Source: Phycisphaerales bacterium UBA7800
GTDB lineage: Bacteria; Planctomycetota; Phycisphaerae; Phycisphaerales; Phycisphaeraceae
DNA: 64,000 nucleotides
NCBI GenBank assembly: GCA_002480565.1
Contig: DLCK01000020.1
Span: forward strand, 43,049 to 107,048
Reading direction: 5' to 3'
The first letter of the stretch is position 1, and every line of letters begins with the position of its first letter. The translations under genes were made by a program, and so were the position numbers. Shown here piece by piece: positions 15,680 to 22,922 of the stretch. The notes under the pieces were generated by a model, which was not told where the DNA came from, did no database searches, and worked only from the letters and a program-made list of their open reading frames with translations.

Positions 15680-16074
15680 ACGTGATTGCCGACACCTGTA
15701 TCTGGTCGGCTGCACTGCGCCGTAAATCCACGGATCAAGACATCACCGAAAAGTTGGTCGATTTAATCACCCATAACCGGATTGTCATGCTTGGCCCGAT
15801 TCGCCAAGAGTTACTTTCTGGTATCACCGACAAGAAGCAGTTTGAGCAGATCAGAAATCATCTTGCTGCTTTTGACGATTTTCCTATCACCACAATACAC
15901 TATGAAACTGCTGCTACCTTTTACAACAAATGTCGTTTAAAAGGCATTCAGGGATCACATATCGACTTTCTGATCTGCGCAGTCAGTGCAGTGGAAAATC
16001 TGCTGCTATACACCTTAGACAAAGATTTTAATCATTACAAAAAACATCTTGATGTGCATCTTATGGCCAATTAA
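15676..16074 (+). CDS. vapC: VapC-type PIN-domain ribonuclease toxin
   Basis: A PIN domain of 132 residues. The acidic metal ligands are Asp6 (Ile-Ala-Asp-Thr), Glu45 (Arg-Gln-Glu-Leu-Leu), Asp97 (Ser-His-Ile-Asp-Phe-Leu-Ile) and Asp115/117 near Thr-Leu-Asp-Lys-Asp-Phe. Family members cleave tRNA or other RNA. The four-base overlap with vapB ensures coupled synthesis. The stretch around it is AT-rich compared with the flanking housekeeping genes, as expected for a horizontally moved module. Confidence 0.92.
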   Translation: MNVIADTCIWSAALRRKSTDQDITEKLVDLITHNRIVMLGPIRQELLSGITDKKQFEQIRNHLAAFDDFPITTIHYETAATFYNKCRLKGIQGSHIDFLICAVSAVENLLLYTLDKDFNHYKKHLDVHLMAN

Positions 16075-16124
16075 GGCCTGACCATCTCTATCCTGCTCAA
16101 GCATCACACCCTATAATCTCGTCC

Positions 16125-16463
16125 ATGCGGGGACTTATCGACTTTTTGTGGCTTCACACTTGGTGGACCTATGATCCGGGTTCGGATTGGTATGCTCAAC
16201 CTTATCATTGGATCAATCTCGTCGAGGGTTGCTTCTGGTTTGGATTTACCAGTGCGGTGCTTATCCGTTATGCCAAACACCGACACACGCCATTGGAACT
16301 GCTCTATGCTCTGGCATTTTTCACCTTCGGCCTCTCGGACTTCCGTAAAGCGTATGTGGTACATTCTTGGTTAATCCTGCTTAAGGGCGTTAATCTCGCA
16401 GCGATCATTTATCTGCGATGGTATTTGATTAAACACCATTACCCGCAAAGTAAGACGTTTTAA
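16125..16463 (+). CDS. Small membrane protein, function unknown
   Basis: A protein of 112 residues, rich in Trp and Tyr. Three hydrophobic helices are visible: around residues 34-47 (Cys-Phe-Trp-Phe-Gly-Phe-Thr-Ser-Ala-Val-Leu-Ile), 60-70 (Leu-Leu-Tyr-Ala-Leu-Ala-Phe-Phe) and 82-100. A Gly-Leu-Ser-Asp-Phe-Arg-Lys sequence separates the last two. I do not recognise a named family. It follows vapC by 50 bases on the same strand and has no obvious partner. Confidence 0.7.
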   Translation: MRGLIDFLWLHTWWTYDPGSDWYAQPYHWINLVEGCFWFGFTSAVLIRYAKHRHTPLELLYALAFFTFGLSDFRKAYVVHSWLILLKGVNLAAIIYLRWYLIKHHYPQSKTF

Positions 16464-16480
16464 GCGTTCTGTCTTTTTTG

Positions 16481-16909
16481 ATGTCAAGGAACCATCTTGT
16501 GTCATTTGAGAATCCGAATAAAGCTCAAGAGCAAAAAATTGTCATGAGGTTTCGTCGCAAAGCATTTCTACCCGTCGTGTGCATCCTGTTTATCCTGATG
16601 ATATTCAATCTTCTGCAGACCAATTTCTTCCCCTCATCACAGGTCAATATTGACCAACTCTACATCCCATCCTTAAATGGCAGTGTCCTGAATTTTATCT
16701 TCTGGCATTTGCTTTCATTTTTGCTTGGCCAAGTCCCCATTTCATTTCTCATCGCCCATGTTGTAGGCATGTATCGCTGCGACAAGGTAATCAAGAGAAT
16801 AAAGTCCAACTGCTGTATCAAATGCAACTACGACCTTAGGATGCACAACAACCAATGCCCTGAGTGTGGTGAATTTCAGACGGTGCTGTATAAAAAATTA
16901 CAGTATTGA
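16481..16909 (+). CDS. Membrane protein with C-terminal zinc ribbon of planctomycete type
   Basis: A protein of 142 residues with two hydrophobic helices, near residues 30-48 and 75-95. The C-terminus is a zinc ribbon: Cys-Ile-Lys-Cys-Asn-Tyr-Asp-Leu-Arg, then Cys-Pro-Glu-Cys-Gly. This Cys-x-x-Cys-x-Tyr-Asp-Leu-Arg / Cys-Pro-Glu-Cys-Gly form is very common at protein ends in Phycisphaerae and related planctomycetes, which supports the taxonomic guess. ATG 16481 is used in preference to a TTG one codon earlier. The function is unknown. It begins 17 bases after the previous small membrane protein gene. Confidence 0.65.
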   Translation: MSRNHLVSFENPNKAQEQKIVMRFRRKAFLPVVCILFILMIFNLLQTNFFPSSQVNIDQLYIPSLNGSVLNFIFWHLLSFLLGQVPISFLIAHVVGMYRCDKVIKRIKSNCCIKCNYDLRMHNNQCPECGEFQTVLYKKLQY

Positions 16910-16953
16910 AGCACGTTGCAACTATCGCATTCAACTTACATCTAATAATGCAT

Positions 16954-16978
16954 CAGCGACACGCAGTGTCGCAGTTAT
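16954..16978. repeat. REP-like 25-nt palindrome, forward copy
   Basis: CAGCGACACGCAGTGTCGCA then GTTAT. It matches the copy at 5113-5137 except one base. It lies on one side of the DCC oxidoreductase gene; the inverted partner at 17512-17536 lies on the other. Confidence 0.8.
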
Positions 16979-17022
16979 TTATGGCAAAACGATCCGTCGC
17001 GTTCAATACATTTACTGCAACG

Positions 17023-17448
17023 TCAACTTGCTTGCCAATCATCCTCTGTAATCTCAAACCGCGATCGCACATCATCCGTTGGCACCATGCATGCCTGTTT
17101 ACCTTTACCAAAGCGGTGTCGGTTTCGGGAGACGAAGCGGTACATCGCATTGCGGATACAGCCGGGGATGATCATAAATACCTTGGCGAGTTTCCAAGGC
17201 AAACCCAACTCACCAGCAATGCGCAGGACAGCGTCGCTATGCGTAAAGACATCACCATCGCGGATGAGGATCATCGTGCCGGTGACGTTTTGGACTTTGT
17301 AATTTGCTTTGATCTGCCCAGCAATGTCGGATTGCGACGGCGTGAATTTGAACAATTCAGCAGCGTCGTGCTTGATGATGAACCGAACGGAACGCGAGCA
17401 GAAACTGCATTCTCCGTCGAACAGAATAATGGCGTGGCGGATTGGCAT
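17023..17448 (-). CDS. DCC-family thiol-disulfide oxidoreductase (DUF393)
   Basis: A protein of 141 residues. The Asp-Gly-Glu-Cys-Ser-Phe-Cys motif near residue 11 defines the DCC family, with a Cys-x-x-Cys-like pair in a thioredoxin-type fold. The conserved His-Ser-Asp-Ala-Val-Leu-Arg region follows. The family is believed to be redox active, but physiological partners are not established. The gene stands alone, bracketed by an inverted pair of REP-like palindromes. A long frame on the opposite strand is a shadow. Confidence 0.9.
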   Translation of the reverse strand: MPIRHAIILFDGECSFCSRSVRFIIKHDAAELFKFTPSQSDIAGQIKANYKVQNVTGTMILIRDGDVFTHSDAVLRIAGELGLPWKLAKVFMIIPGCIRNAMYRFVSRNRHRFGKGKQACMVPTDDVRSRFEITEDDWQAS

Positions 17449-17511
17449 GCGTGCATGATAGCTTCAAAGGCTGCATCTCACATGGATCTATCACAGAGTT
17501 TTGAATCGAAA

Positions 17512-17536
17512 GTAGCTGCGACACTGCGTGTCGCTG
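17512..17536. repeat. REP-like 25-nt palindrome, inverted copy
   Basis: GTAGCTGCGACACTGCGTGT then CGCTG is the reverse complement of the 5113 copy with one change. With the copy at 16954 it brackets the oxidoreductase gene. Confidence 0.8.
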
Positions 17537-17574
17537 AGGAAAGGTTACAGCGCTATTTGCATGAAGAGAAGGCA

Positions 17575-17604
17575 TCCCCGGGGACTGAAGTCCCGCGGGC
17601 TTTA
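17575..17604. repeat. Second palindromic repeat (GGACTGAAGTCC type)
   Basis: TCCCCGGGGACTGAAGTCCC then GCGGGCTTTA. A 30-base relative with 26 identical positions lies at 56370-56399 in the same orientation. Confidence 0.6.
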
Positions 17605-17689
17605 ATGTGCAATTTGGTTACGCAATGTACAAATTGAGATTGCGGATCATATCGTGATGATTGATTATGAAAATTAAGAGCATTTATGA

Positions 17690-18613
17690 CTATTCGCTGA
17701 ACATGGCTTCGACGAACTTGTCGGGGACGAAGGGTTCGACGTCGTCGGGGGTTTCGCCGACACCGATGAATTTGACGGGAATGCCCAACACTTCGCGGAT
17801 GGCGACAACGATACCGCCGCGTGCCGTGCCGTCGAGTTTGGCAAGGAAGATGCCTGACACATCAATAGACTGCGCGAAGACGGAGGCCTGATTGACGGCA
17901 TTTTGGCCGGTCGTAGCATCAAGGACGAGGATCACTTCATGGGGCGCGTCGGGGAATTTCTTCTGGATGACACGTTTGATCTTCGAAAGCTGATCCATCA
18001 AATGTTTTTGCGTATGCAGACGCCCAGCGGTGTCGATAAGCAGGACATCCACGCCCCGCGCGGTGGCTGCTTCACAGGCATCAAATGCGACGGCTGCGGG
18101 ATCACCGCCCTGCTGTCCCTTGATGACTTCGACACCTAAACGCTCGGACCAGATTTCCAGTTGCTGCACGGCAGCAGCGCGAAAGGTATCGCAGGCTGCG
18201 AGCATCACTTTTTTGTTTTGGTCACGCAGGGATTTTGCGATTTTGGCGATGCTGGTCGTCTTACCTGCACCGTTGATGCCTGCGACAAGAATGATTGTCG
18301 GACCGCTCTCTGCAAAATGCAGGCTGCGGTCTTCGGCAGGCCAATAGGCGTTGAGCTGGTCTTTGAGAAATTCCAGAGCATGATCGCCGGTGGAGATTTC
18401 ATCACGTTCCCAAGCTGCTTCGATGTCAGCGACCAGTTCACGGGAGGTCTTGACGCCGAAGTCCGATTGGATCATGCGGGCTTCTAGTTGTTTGAGCAGA
18501 TCAGCGGAGAGCGGCTTGCCGGTGAGGATGGTTCGGACCTCATTGACAAAGACGGATCGCGTCTTGTCGAGCCCTTTTTTGATCTTACTGAATGCTGCTT
18601 TAAAAAGTCCCAT
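17690..18613 (-). CDS. ftsY: Signal recognition particle receptor FtsY
   Basis: A protein of 307 residues with the SRP-type NG domain. It has Gly-Ile-Asn-Gly-Ala-Gly-Lys-Thr-Thr (G1), Asp-Thr-Phe-Arg-Ala-Ala-Ala (G2), Asp-Thr-Ala-Gly-Arg (G3) and Thr-Lys-equivalent Ala-Lys-Leu-Asp-Gly-Thr-Ala (G4). The long acidic A domain of E. coli FtsY is absent; the protein begins at the N domain with Met-Gly-Leu-Phe-Lys. It docks SRP-ribosome complexes at the membrane for co-translational insertion. nusB lies 41 bases upstream on the same strand. Confidence 0.96.
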   Translation of the reverse strand: MGLFKAAFSKIKKGLDKTRSVFVNEVRTILTGKPLSADLLKQLEARMIQSDFGVKTSRELVADIEAAWERDEISTGDHALEFLKDQLNAYWPAEDRSLHFAESGPTIILVAGINGAGKTTSIAKIAKSLRDQNKKVMLAACDTFRAAAVQQLEIWSERLGVEVIKGQQGGDPAAVAFDACEAATARGVDVLLIDTAGRLHTQKHLMDQLSKIKRVIQKKFPDAPHEVILVLDATTGQNAVNQASVFAQSIDVSGIFLAKLDGTARGGIVVAIREVLGIPVKFIGVGETPDDVEPFVPDKFVEAMFSE

Positions 18614-18654
18614 GGCGTTCTTTGGTATTTAGAGTAAATCAAGTCGTGCGTGGT

Positions 18655-19203
18655 TTAAGCAATGTCAGTCTTGGCATCACCATCTTCGGGAGCCTTTGCT
18701 GCAGTCGGTGTCGATTCAGACTCTGAATCTGTTGTCACCGCATCGGACAGCCAATCGTCGCCACTGGCTGCGGGTTCCTGAATATTGCCAATGAGGTTAT
18801 TTTCCTCAAGGTGTCGGAATACCTTATCCAGAACACCGTTGACAAAACTTGGACTCTGCTCGGCACAGTAGATCTTGGAGAGCTCGATGGCTTCATTGAT
18901 GGCAACACGTGCAGGAGCGTAGCCGGAAATAATTTCGTGATATGCCAGGCGGAGTAGCGCGCGATCCACCGGCGGCTGCCGATTGGTCGGCCACTTGGGC
19001 GCAAGCTCGGTGATCAACGTGTCGGCCGTCTCATGACAACCCCACGCATCCACAGCCAACTTGACCGCCTGGTCCTGAGTCCGGGCATCATCAAAATCAT
19101 CATCCAGCGACTCAGTGAGAAGTTCAGGGTCAGTTTCGCCCGTCACATCCATCTGGTAAAGCAACTGCATGGCACATCTTCGGATTTCACGTCGCTTAGG
19201 CAT
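18655..19203 (-). CDS. nusB: Transcription antitermination protein NusB
   Basis: A protein of 182 residues. The core, to about residue 140, has Arg-Arg-Cys-Ala-Met-Gln-Leu-Leu-Tyr-Gln at the start and later Asp-Arg-Ala-Leu-Leu-Arg-Leu-Ala-Tyr-His-Glu-Ile. It ends in Phe-Val-Asn-Gly-Val-Leu-Asp, typical of the NusB fold. An extra C-terminal tail of about 40 residues is acidic and rich in Ser/Thr/Ala. NusB with NusE acts in rRNA antitermination. It sits between ribH and ftsY, all minus strand; ribH-nusB adjacency is common in bacteria. Confidence 0.95.
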   Translation of the reverse strand: MPKRREIRRCAMQLLYQMDVTGETDPELLTESLDDDFDDARTQDQAVKLAVDAWGCHETADTLITELAPKWPTNRQPPVDRALLRLAYHEIISGYAPARVAINEAIELSKIYCAEQSPSFVNGVLDKVFRHLEENNLIGNIQEPAASGDDWLSDAVTTDSESESTPTAAKAPEDGDAKTDIA

Positions 19204-19223
19204 AGACGGGTAGTATAGCAGAA

Positions 19224-19390
19224 CAGGGAGTCGGGAATAGTGATTAGGGATTAGGTTTTATTTGAGAGTTTTCAGAACTCGCAAAATCAATGGTGCCAGC
19301 AGGCAAAACAGGATGTCCGTCAGACTCACACAGGCACAGAAAATCAGGCAGTAATGCCCTACTCACTACTGCCTATTGCCTACCCACTGT
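19224..19390. repeat. CTAATCCC-type inverted repeat, degenerate
   Basis: The left arm (CAGGGAGTCGGGAATAGTGA...) at 19224-19258 and the right arm (GCCCTACTCACTACTGCCTA...) at 19350-19390 are imperfect reverse complements. It fills the nusB-ribH gap. Confidence 0.6.
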
Positions 19391-19393
19391 TTT

Positions 19394-19858
19394 TCACAAC
19401 TGTTTGTAGAGATTAATCATCTCGATGGCCGAGAGCATGGCCTTGCCACCATTGTTACCTTGCTTGGCGCCGGAGCGATCAATGGCCTGTTCCAGCGTGT
19501 CGGCAGTAATGACACCAAAGACAACGGGAACGCCTGACTGCATACCAGCCTGGCCGATCCCCTTGGCTGCTTCTGCTGCAACGAAGTCATAGTGACCGGT
19601 TGAGCCCCGGATCACTGCACCTAAGCAGATGATTGCATCGTACTTACCGCTTTGAGCCATTTTCAGGGCTGTACCTGGAAGTTCGAAACTACCTGGGACC
19701 CAGACAACGGTCAGGGCATCTTCATCACCGCCGTGGCGCTTGAACGTATCAATGGCTGCATCCATGAGCTTGCCAGTGAGAAATTCGTTGAAACGGGCGA
19801 CGACAATGCCAACCTTGGCGCCGTCAGCGATCATGTTGCCTTCAATGACCTTGGGCAT
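19394..19858 (-). CDS. ribH: 6,7-dimethyl-8-ribityllumazine synthase
   Basis: A protein of 154 residues. It has Ala-Arg-Phe-Asn-Glu-Phe at the substrate site, Pro-Gly-Ser-Phe-Glu-Leu-Pro, Leu-Gly-Ala-Val-Ile-Arg-Gly-Ser-Thr-Gly-His-Tyr-Asp and the closing Gly-Gly-Lys-Ala-Met-Leu-Ser-Ala. It condenses the ribityl-aminouracil with dihydroxybutanone phosphate, the penultimate step of riboflavin synthesis, and usually assembles into capsids. ATG 19858 has GGAG about eight bases upstream; an in-frame codon nine residues earlier is rejected. No other rib genes and no FMN riboswitch are seen nearby. Confidence 0.97.
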   Translation of the reverse strand: MPKVIEGNMIADGAKVGIVVARFNEFLTGKLMDAAIDTFKRHGGDEDALTVVWVPGSFELPGTALKMAQSGKYDAIICLGAVIRGSTGHYDFVAAEAAKGIGQAGMQSGVPVVFGVITADTLEQAIDRSGAKQGNNGGKAMLSAIEMINLYKQL

Positions 19859-20000
19859 GTGGAGACTCCGGTAAAGGTGATTCAAAGTTCCACATTGTAG
19901 CCGAATCAGCGATAAGTCGCCATGTTTGATTGGTTCTTGAGCGACCGGGGACTAGCAACTTGAGGCCAGTGGAAGGCAAAAATGCGGAGTTTACTGCCTT

Positions 20001-20060
20001 AACTCAAATCCCAAATCCCAAATCCCTAATCCCTAATCCCTAATCACTTATCCCTCGCCC
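20001..20060. repeat. Tandem AATCCC heptamers
   Basis: Seven near-perfect consecutive units of AAATCCC/TAATCCC/TTATCCC with a seven-base period. It looks like a single arm of the CTAATCCC family. No partner arm is clear in the 19859-20088 gap. Confidence 0.7.
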
Positions 20061-20088
20061 TATTATTTCATTGAACCTTGCAACCGAC

Positions 20089-21675
20089 TTATGCTGATTT
20101 TGACACCTTGGCATCCTTGCTGCGTTGGGCGGCGGCCTTGTCTGCTGCCATGACGGATGCCTGCTTGCTCTTACGCAGTTGAGCGACGGACTGAACCTTC
20201 AACCTTGCGGCACCGGCCCATGTCTTGGTTTTGACGGTTGGGTTAGCCAAGCGTTTTTTGGCAGCATTTATATCGGCCCTGGCGTAGTTGGGTAACCACT
20301 TGCTTTGCGCGACCAGTAACTCGTCAGTCATCTGCCAGATTTCCTCGGGGTTGAGCATCGCCCCAACCAACGGGTCATGGAGCATGGCTTGCTTGAGCAA
20401 TGTGACATCGCCGTTGACAGCTGCGTCTTTACTCATCCGCTGCACACTCACCGATGCGTTGCAGGTTGCAGCGCAGGCTTGGCTGAGTGTGATGCCTGAC
20501 TGCATATTCATGCCAGTCGCATCGACATAGCCGGGCGCTTCGATGATGCAATCACTTGGCAGGTTGGTGATGATGCCGTTGTTACGGACATTAAAGTGTC
20601 CGCGATAAATGCGATTGGTTTCCAGAGACTCAATGATGTAACTGCCATGCTCGGAAGACCGGTTGTAGTCCGTGAGACTTTGCCCTGCTTCAGCAAGCCA
20701 CTTGGGGAAGTCGGTCTTAAACCAGTTACGACCTTCCGTGCATACACGCAGGTATCCGCCTGTTTCGCCGTTGATCCAACTGGACATGTCGATCCATTTT
20801 TTGATTTGGTTTGCACGTTTGCGATACCAAGGCAGGTACTCGGACAAGTGGCCGTTGGACTCTGTGGAATAGAAGCCAAATCGCTTGAGCACATCAATGC
20901 GAACCTTCTCGGTTTTGGAGTATGTGGGATGAGCTTCAAACGCTTTGAGCAAAGTGTCGCTGTCGATCATTTTGCCGTTGTAGCAGACATGCGTATACCA
21001 CGTTTGATGGTTGATGCCAGCACAGATAATCTGCGTGCGGTCTTTGTGAGTCGAGTGGTCATGGCCTTCAATCTCTTGATCACCAAAAAGGTTGGCAAGT
21101 GCCGTATCAATCTGCTTCCAACCGCCTTCGACGCCATGACACAGCCCTACAGTTTTGATCCCTTCGCTACGGTCATAGGCATCCAAAGCAGCCCATGTGT
21201 TCATCGCCATGGGGTTGGCATAGTTAAGAAACAAAGCCTGCCCATGATCGTTGTCACATAGTTCGACCATGTCCTTTTGGAACGCCAAGACCTGTGGGAT
21301 ATTTCGCTGTCCGTACATGATGCCCCCTGCACACAGCGTATCGCCGACACATTGATCGACACCGTATTTGAGCGGGATATCAATGTCGGTCGCAAACGCT
21401 TCAAGTCCGCCAATCCGTGTGCAGTTGATGACATAACGAGCACCTTCAAGTGCTTTACGTCGCTGGGTGGTGGCGGTGATTTTACAAGGCAGCTTATTGG
21501 CCTTGGCATCCTTAGCCAGTATCTGCCGAATCATCGACAGATTCTGTTTGGAAATATCGTGCAGTGCAATTTCAATCTTGCTGTCTGCAAACTCGGCGAC
21601 TTTCCAGAGATCACGCGTTAGTGTCCGGGTAAAGCCGACCGAGCCGGCACCGATAAATGCGATTTTGAAAGACAT
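20089..21675 (-). CDS. Glycoside hydrolase family 4 protein, alpha-galactosidase-like
   Basis: A protein of 528 residues. The N-terminal NAD-binding motif is Phe-Ile-Gly-Ala-Gly-Ser-Val-Gly-Phe-Thr. The metal ligands are a Cys in Gly-Leu-Cys-His-Gly-Val and a His in Gly-Ile-Asn-His-Gln-Thr-Trp, as in MelA-type GH4 enzymes. These use an NAD-dependent redox mechanism with a divalent metal. An extra Ala/Lys-rich tail of about 50 residues follows the family domain. An AraC regulator is divergent at 21882, suggesting sugar-controlled expression. The exact sugar is not readable from the sequence. Confidence 0.92.
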   Translation of the reverse strand: MSFKIAFIGAGSVGFTRTLTRDLWKVAEFADSKIEIALHDISKQNLSMIRQILAKDAKANKLPCKITATTQRRKALEGARYVINCTRIGGLEAFATDIDIPLKYGVDQCVGDTLCAGGIMYGQRNIPQVLAFQKDMVELCDNDHGQALFLNYANPMAMNTWAALDAYDRSEGIKTVGLCHGVEGGWKQIDTALANLFGDQEIEGHDHSTHKDRTQIICAGINHQTWYTHVCYNGKMIDSDTLLKAFEAHPTYSKTEKVRIDVLKRFGFYSTESNGHLSEYLPWYRKRANQIKKWIDMSSWINGETGGYLRVCTEGRNWFKTDFPKWLAEAGQSLTDYNRSSEHGSYIIESLETNRIYRGHFNVRNNGIITNLPSDCIIEAPGYVDATGMNMQSGITLSQACAATCNASVSVQRMSKDAAVNGDVTLLKQAMLHDPLVGAMLNPEEIWQMTDELLVAQSKWLPNYARADINAAKKRLANPTVKTKTWAGAARLKVQSVAQLRKSKQASVMAADKAAAQRSKDAKVSKSA

Positions 21676-21691
21676 GTTTTGTCTCCTGTTA

Positions 21692-21791
21692 TTTTACCAC
21701 AGAGTCGCAGTGGACTCAGAGAGAAGAGAGTTTGGATAGCAAATTGCTTTTTCTCTCCTGACTCTGAGTTCTCTGCGCCTCTGCGGTAAAA
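21692..21791. repeat. Long hairpin of CCACAGAG type
   Basis: TTTTACCACAGAGTCGCAGT at the left pairs with the right end reading, in reverse complement, TTTTACCGCAGAGGCGCAGA. Pairing continues through CTCAGAG and AGAGAG to a central GCAAATTGC. Arms are about 45 bases. It occupies the intergenic region between the divergent GH4 and AraC genes. Confidence 0.85.
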
Positions 21792-21881
21792 TTGATTGTT
21801 ATAGAACAGTGCGTATAGTTTATATGCTAAAATGACGTAGGAAATAAGTCCTTGTGTCAAACTTTTAAGGATTCGTGCGAT

Positions 21882-22784
21882 ATGGCGAGAATCTATCAAA
21901 ATGCGTTGGGGATCCAGCAGAGAACGTTCGGGATGACCTACGTGCGTACATGGCCCAACCATCGGTTTGATTTATCAGCAATGGGTTATGAGACACGAAC
22001 CCCTAGCAGCAGGTATGACTGGCCATGTCAAAATCGCCCCGAAGCTGTGCTGTTCCAATACACGTTGGCAGGACAGGGTTTCCTGCAAGTTGGAAAGACC
22101 GAGCAGCCCATCCATGCCGGTCAAGCGATGCTCATTCCCATGCCATCCGACGTACGCTACTACGTCGGCCAAGAGTCCAAATGGGAGTTTGTCTGGATGA
22201 TGCTTTCGGGTGATGGCGTGATAGCGATGAACAATCAATTGGTGTCACAACTTGGCATGCGATTGACCTTGCCACTGCATAGCCCGCCAGTGCAGCAGTG
22301 TGTCGATCTTTACCGACGATTAATGAACCGCAAGAAGTCCGACTCGCGTTTGGATGAGTATGCCATTAATCAATTGATTCATCATTGGTGTTTATCGTTA
22401 CGCCAACTCACCCTTGAGCCGGTGACGAGTATTCCTCAAGAGGTTGCGATGGTTCAACAGTGGATGGCAGATCAGATGCAGGATTCACAATTGCGCGTTG
22501 AGTCCTTAGCCGAAGCTGCTGGCTACTCACGGTTTCATTTCAGTCGAATCTTCCGCGATGCGGTGGGTGTCTCGCCCTACCAATACCTGATGCAACTGCG
22601 AATGCGAAAAGCTTTGGAGTTGCTCACCACCAGTGACATACCCATTAAACAAATTGCCAACGAAGTCGGTTTTGAGGAAGTGACCTGGTTCACCACCACG
22701 TTCAAAAAGCACATCGGCCAAACCCCCGGCGGAGTCCGCAAGGAGCAACGCAATATGGGTTGGAGCGAAGCCGTCCGACTGTAA
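21882..22784 (+). CDS. AraC-family transcriptional regulator
   Basis: A protein of 300 residues. The N-terminal half is a cupin-like ligand domain (Ala-Gly-Gln-Gly-Phe-Leu-Gln-Val-Gly and His-Ala-Gly-Gln-Ala-Met-Leu-Ile-Pro). The C-terminal 100 residues hold two helix-turn-helix motifs: Leu-Ala-Glu-Ala-Ala-Gly-Tyr-Ser-Arg-Phe-His-Phe-Ser and Ile-Ala-Asn-Glu-Val-Gly-Phe-Glu. It likely senses a sugar and controls the divergent GH4 gene. ATG 21882 is preferred to an in-frame TTG at 21852 because AAGGA lies just before it and the domain starts there. Confidence 0.93.
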   Translation: MARIYQNALGIQQRTFGMTYVRTWPNHRFDLSAMGYETRTPSSRYDWPCQNRPEAVLFQYTLAGQGFLQVGKTEQPIHAGQAMLIPMPSDVRYYVGQESKWEFVWMMLSGDGVIAMNNQLVSQLGMRLTLPLHSPPVQQCVDLYRRLMNRKKSDSRLDEYAINQLIHHWCLSLRQLTLEPVTSIPQEVAMVQQWMADQMQDSQLRVESLAEAAGYSRFHFSRIFRDAVGVSPYQYLMQLRMRKALELLTTSDIPIKQIANEVGFEEVTWFTTTFKKHIGQTPGGVRKEQRNMGWSEAVRL

Positions 22785-22826
22785 CCCTATCAATATGAAA
22801 CACGACACGAAACCAGCAAATAACAA

Positions 22827-22852
22827 ACGCACCAACATATCATGCGGTGCGT
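22827..22852. terminator. Hairpin between convergent genes
   Basis: ACGCACC at 22827-22833 and GGTGCGT at 22846-22852 with a 12-base loop lie between the ends of the AraC and oxidoreductase genes. There is no strong T-run, so termination is only likely. Confidence 0.35.
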
Positions 22853-22922
22853 CTGTGTATTGAATTTGGTTTTAAATCAACTGCGATACAAGCAATCAAT
22901 GATGATTAAGCGATGTATAAAA

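Noticed and set aside
16906..17637. Plus-strand open frame of 243 residues
   Set aside because: Lies opposite the clear DCC oxidoreductase gene and runs through two REP-like palindromes.
20001..20060. Possible CRISPR or telomere-like array
   Set aside because: Units are seven bases without spacers; it is a short tandem repeat of the CTAATCCC family.
19859..20088. Possible FMN riboswitch for ribH
   Set aside because: The region upstream of ribH is repeat sequence and shows none of the conserved RFN element segments.
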